A stretch of 16,379 bases of DNA from Halobacteriales archaeon QS_9_68_42 (lineage in GTDB: Archaea; Halobacteriota; Halobacteria; Halobacteriales; Haloarculaceae). Shown here piece after piece: positions 14,684-16,379 of this stretch. The position numbers were made by a program, and so were the translations under genes. The first letter of the stretch is position 1; every line of letters begins with the position of its first letter. The notes below the pieces were generated by a model that saw only the letters and a list, made by a program, of their open reading frames with translations, was not told the DNA's origin and searched no databases. The DNA is taken from positions 1 through 16,379 of the forward strand of contig PXSE01000001.1 of NCBI GenBank assembly GCA_003022905.1, written 5' to 3'.

Positions 14684-14913
14684 TCCTGCTCTTCGGTCGT
14701 GACGGTGAGCGTCCCGTCGACCTCCCAGCGGGCGTACTCGGCGTCGTCGCCGGTCTTGCTCGGCACCGCCACCTCAAGATCGTCGAACTCGTAGGTAATA
14801 ACGGCGCCGCGCCCGGTCAGGCGGTCGTAGAGGGCGATGGCCAATTCGGGCCAGCTGGTTGTCTCGTCGATTCGCTCCTCGGGAACTTCGTCTGTCTCAC
14901 TCACATCTGTCAT
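14680..14913 (-). CDS. Hypothetical acidic haloarchaeal protein, 77 residues
   Basis: I do not recognise the family with certainty. An acidic leader (MTDVSETDEVPEERIDETTS) is followed by a helix WPELAIALYDRLTGRG and three strands: VITYEFDDLEVAVPS, ARWEVDGTLTVTTEEQE. The strand pattern vaguely recalls the small amphi-Trp domain proteins of haloarchaea, but I would not assert it. A TATA element lies only about 17 nt before ATG 14913 and about 26 nt before the in-frame GTG at 14904. The true start may therefore be that GTG, giving a 74-residue protein. The stop overlaps the next start as GTGA. Confidence 0.75.
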   Translation of the reverse strand: MTDVSETDEVPEERIDETTSWPELAIALYDRLTGRGAVITYEFDDLEVAVPSKTGDDAEYARWEVDGTLTVTTEEQE

Positions 14914-14927
14914 TCAGCCGAAAGGGT

Positions 14928-14933
14928 ATTATA
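14928..14933 (-). promoter_or_regulatory. TATA box for the minus-strand unknown cluster
   Basis: Minus-strand CCTATAATACC contains TATAAT about 26 nt before GTG 14904, the spacing for a leaderless start there. The same AT-rich patch could also serve the divergent plus-strand operon, but that has its own candidate at 14980. Confidence 0.5.
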
Positions 14934-14979
14934 GGTTGGCAAAGACGAAACGTGTGCCTGCGGCGGCCCGGTCCGAACG

Positions 14980-14987
14980 TTCAAGTA
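14980..14987 (+). promoter_or_regulatory. TATA-like element for the pilus-type operon
   Basis: TTCAAGTA is centred about 27 nt before GTG 15011, supporting that GTG as a leaderless start for the coiled-coil gene. Confidence 0.4.
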
Positions 14988-15010
14988 CCGGGACGGGACC
15001 AGACCGCCCC

Positions 15011-15264
15011 GTGCCCAGGGAGGAACCCGACCGGGACTCAATCGAGCGTCGACTGGCGGCCGTCGAGCGCGCGCTATCGTCTGAAGAGCCGGTAGAGCGG
15101 CGGGACCGCCTCGACGACCTCGAGGACCGCGTCGCCGAACTCGAGGCCGCCGTCGAGGCGGTCCGCGGCTACGTCGGCGAGGTCCGCGCCATCAACGAGG
15201 ACGTCGAGCCGAGGCGGCCGAGGCCGGCGACGGCGTCGCGGACCGCCTCCGTCGGTGGCGGTGA
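15011..15264 (+). pseudogene. Coiled-coil protein of a pilus/secretion operon (DUF7310-like), frame shifted near its C-terminus
   Basis: From GTG 15011 the frame reads VPREEPDRDSIERRLAAVER, then coiled coil RLDDLEDRVAELEAAVEAVRGYVGEVRAINEDVE to about 15208. I recognise this as the haloarchaeal DUF7310-type coiled-coil protein found before type IV pilus-like ATPase genes. After that the frame becomes Pro/Arg-rich and overruns the next gene. Another frame gives the expected ending: EAAEAGDGVADRLRRWR and TGA at 15262-15264, with GTGA overlap to the next gene. A loss of one base (GAGGCC to GAGCC at about 15206-15210) would by itself reconcile the frames, giving an 84-residue protein. A larger deletion of 1 modulo 3 is equally possible, since relatives are, as I recall, longer. 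It could be a sequencing error. Confidence 0.65.
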
Positions 15265-15758
15265 GCGTGATTCGGGTCGTGCTGGCCGTCGCGCTGGCGA
15301 CGGCCCTGCTCGGCGCCAGCCTCCCGGTCGCCGAGCGGGTCGAGCGGGACCGCAACGCGGCGCTGGCGACGAACGAGCTCCAGGAACTCGCGACCGCGGC
15401 CGACCGCCTCGTGGCGACCAACGACCCCGTCTCGGCGTCCGACGACCCCGCCGAATCGGTGGTGGTCGTCGAGCCGCCGACGCCGACGCTGACCGACGGC
15501 GGCCGAATCGAGATTGCCGACGACAGGCTGGCGTGGGTGCCCGAGACGGGCGACGAACGGACCGTCGCGGCGGCCTCGACGCTCCGGGTCGAGGAGCCCA
15601 TCGTGCTCGCGGGACTGACGCGCCTCCGGCTCCGTCTTATCGGGAGCGACGGCGAACCGGTCGTCCGCGTCGAGCGAGCGAGGGTTCAAGAGGGAAGCCG
15701 CGACCAAACTCCCCGTGCTCGAACGGCTCCTGTCGACGGACGAGGACTGCCGGTGTGA
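15261..15758 (+). CDS. Membrane-anchored protein of the pilus/secretion operon (DUF7311-like)
   Basis: GTG 15261, overlapping the previous stop as GTGA, starts VSVIRVVLAVALATALLGASLPVAERVERDRNAAL: one N-terminal membrane helix (about residues 3-20) as in pseudopilin-like or DUF7311 proteins. An extracellular-type beta region follows (ESVVVVEPPTPTL, GGRIEIADDRLAWVP, EEPIVLAGLTRLRLRLIG). Codon usage stays haloarchaeal until about 15682 and then becomes poor (RVQEGSRDQTPRARTAP) up to the stop at 15758. The +1 frame instead turns clean from there (GFKREAATKLP). The change sits on (CGAG)3 at 15671-15682; with two copies the frame would read VERGFKREAATKLPVLERLL and continue into the ATPase ORF. 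The true C-terminus is therefore uncertain. The GTG at 15255 is an alternative start. Confidence 0.65.
   Translation: MSVIRVVLAVALATALLGASLPVAERVERDRNAALATNELQELATAADRLVATNDPVSASDDPAESVVVVEPPTPTLTDGGRIEIADDRLAWVPETGDERTVAAASTLRVEEPIVLAGLTRLRLRLIGSDGEPVVRVERARVQEGSRDQTPRARTAPVDGRGLPV
15671..15682 (+). repeat. (CGAG)3 tetranucleotide repeat inside the DUF7311-like gene
   Basis: Three perfect CGAG copies lie exactly where the well-formed coding frame moves from one frame to the next. Loss of one copy would restore a continuous frame into the downstream ATPase. Confidence 0.7.
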
Positions 15759-16379
15759 GCCCGCCTTCGAGGGCGAGCGCCTCCGCGTCGAGAGCGACGA
15801 CTGTCCCGGCCTGGGACGGCTCGCGGAGGCGCCGGCCTGTCGTCGGACCGTCGTCGCGGCGCTGGAGGAGCGGGACGTCGAGTCGGTCTGTACCCGCGCC
15901 GCCGGGTTCGAGCGGGCCTACGAGGACGGCGCCGCGGGGCTACTGGTAGCGGCCGGCCGGTTCGCCGACGCCGTCGCCTTCCACGACGAGGACCTCGCCG
16001 AGCGAGCCCGGTCGGACCCCCTCGGGGCCGCCCGGGTTGCGACCGGCCGCGGCGACGCGCTCGCCAGGGCGGCCGCCGAGACCGGTCTCGCGGCGTTCCT
16101 CGAGGCCGGCTACGAGACGGCGCTCCGGCCGAACGTCGGGCCGACAGTTGCCCGCTCGCGGGTGGCGACGCGGCCGCCGCCGGGCGCCACCCTCGCCGAG
16201 CGGTACGAGCTCGACACCGGCGCCGTCGTCCGCCGGTACGGGGGCGACGGCCTCGACACCTACCACCTGACGCCCGCGGAACACCGGCTGGACGCCGAGG
16301 CGACGGCGACACTTGCGGCGGCCTACCGGCGACTGGCCCGCGGTGGCGTCACCGGCGGCGAGCGGGCGCCAGCCCGGGC
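15715..16379 (+). CDS. Type II/IV secretion (type IV pilus-type) ATPase, N-terminal part (runs off right edge)
   Basis: The open frame has the N-terminal domain I associate with haloarchaeal PilB/GspE-like ATPases that power pilus assembly. The Cys-containing start has DCRCEPAFEG, DDCPGLG and APACRRTVVAAL, with Cys 12, 14, 30 and 42 counted from GTG 15715, a possible metal site. Then come the helical RFADAVAFHDEDLAERARSDPLGAA, VARSRVATRPPPGATLAERYEL (the beginning of the strand-rich region before the ATPase core), YHLTPAEHRLD and TLAAAYRRLARGGVTGGERAP. Walker motifs lie beyond the window. The start is uncertain. GTG 15715 (VLERLLSTDED) fits the expected beginning but overlaps the DUF7311-like ORF by 44 nt, and the frame is open further upstream to about 15680. 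It is the third gene of the operon. Confidence 0.75.
   Translation, partial: MLERLLSTDEDCRCEPAFEGERLRVESDDCPGLGRLAEAPACRRTVVAALEERDVESVCTRAAGFERAYEDGAAGLLVAAGRFADAVAFHDEDLAERARSDPLGAARVATGRGDALARAAAETGLAAFLEAGYETALRPNVGPTVARSRVATRPPPGATLAERYELDTGAVVRRYGGDGLDTYHLTPAEHRLDAEATATLAAAYRRLARGGVTGGERAPAR

Noticed and set aside
13368..14777. A long N-terminal extension of the YbjT-like gene
   Set aside because: The part upstream of ATG 14252 is Arg/Gly-rich and overlaps the coupled 129-residue gene in another frame.
14837..15949. A 370-codon plus-strand frame
   Set aside because: Only residues from GTG 15011 to about 15208 look like a real protein; the rest is Arg/Pro/Gly-rich out-of-frame reading through the next two genes.

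Overview
The window reads as ordinary chromosome of a haloarchaeon (class Halobacteria). The evidence is the high GC, the Asp/Glu-rich proteins, the GC-rich third codon positions, and TATA boxes lying about 25-30 nt before starts, as expected for leaderless genes. There is also a TFB-type transcription factor, an RNase HI with a haloarchaeal N-terminal extension, a PadR regulator, a Tat/lipobox lipoprotein and the start of an archaeal type IV pilus-type operon. I see no rRNA, tRNA, CRISPR, insertion sequence or integrase.

Left part (1-4011). A Tat lipoprotein with a PQQ-type beta-propeller runs off the left edge. Upstream of it, on the same strand, is a TFB gene broken in its zinc ribbon. Divergent from TFB is an rnhA/DUF7108-like overlapping pair. 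A four-helix membrane protein and a PadR regulator follow on the minus strand, separated by a short spacer with helically phased palindromes.

Middle (4157-11416). This holds inorganic pyrophosphatase, a 585-nt spacer with one convincing small acidic ORF, an alkaline-phosphatase-superfamily phosphodiesterase, a CPBP membrane protease, a decayed ATP-grasp ligase, a cytochrome P450, and a two-gene ABC-2 exporter (ATPase plus permease, ATGA overlap).

Right part (11417-16379). A frame-broken HPP-family membrane gene is followed by a small two-helix protein, a methyltransferase and a cysteine-free DCC1-like protein. A minus-strand cluster of two unknown small proteins and a YbjT-like NAD(P)-binding protein comes next. 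The window ends in a plus-strand operon: a coiled-coil protein (DUF7310-like), a one-helix protein (DUF7311-like) and the N-terminus of a type II/IV secretion ATPase.

The most unusual feature is repeated reading-frame damage. Four genes (TFB, ATP-grasp, HPP, coiled-coil protein) and the junction between the last two pilus-operon genes change frame where codon usage and family resemblance say the protein should continue. Some changes sit on short direct repeats, including an 8-bp repeat in TFB and a (CGAG)3 tract. This could be real decay or slippage, or assembly/consensus error. I see no clearly novel multi-gene system. The best leads are the truncated TFB, the CGAG slippage site, the phased palindromes, the 43-residue ORF and the unknown-gene cluster.
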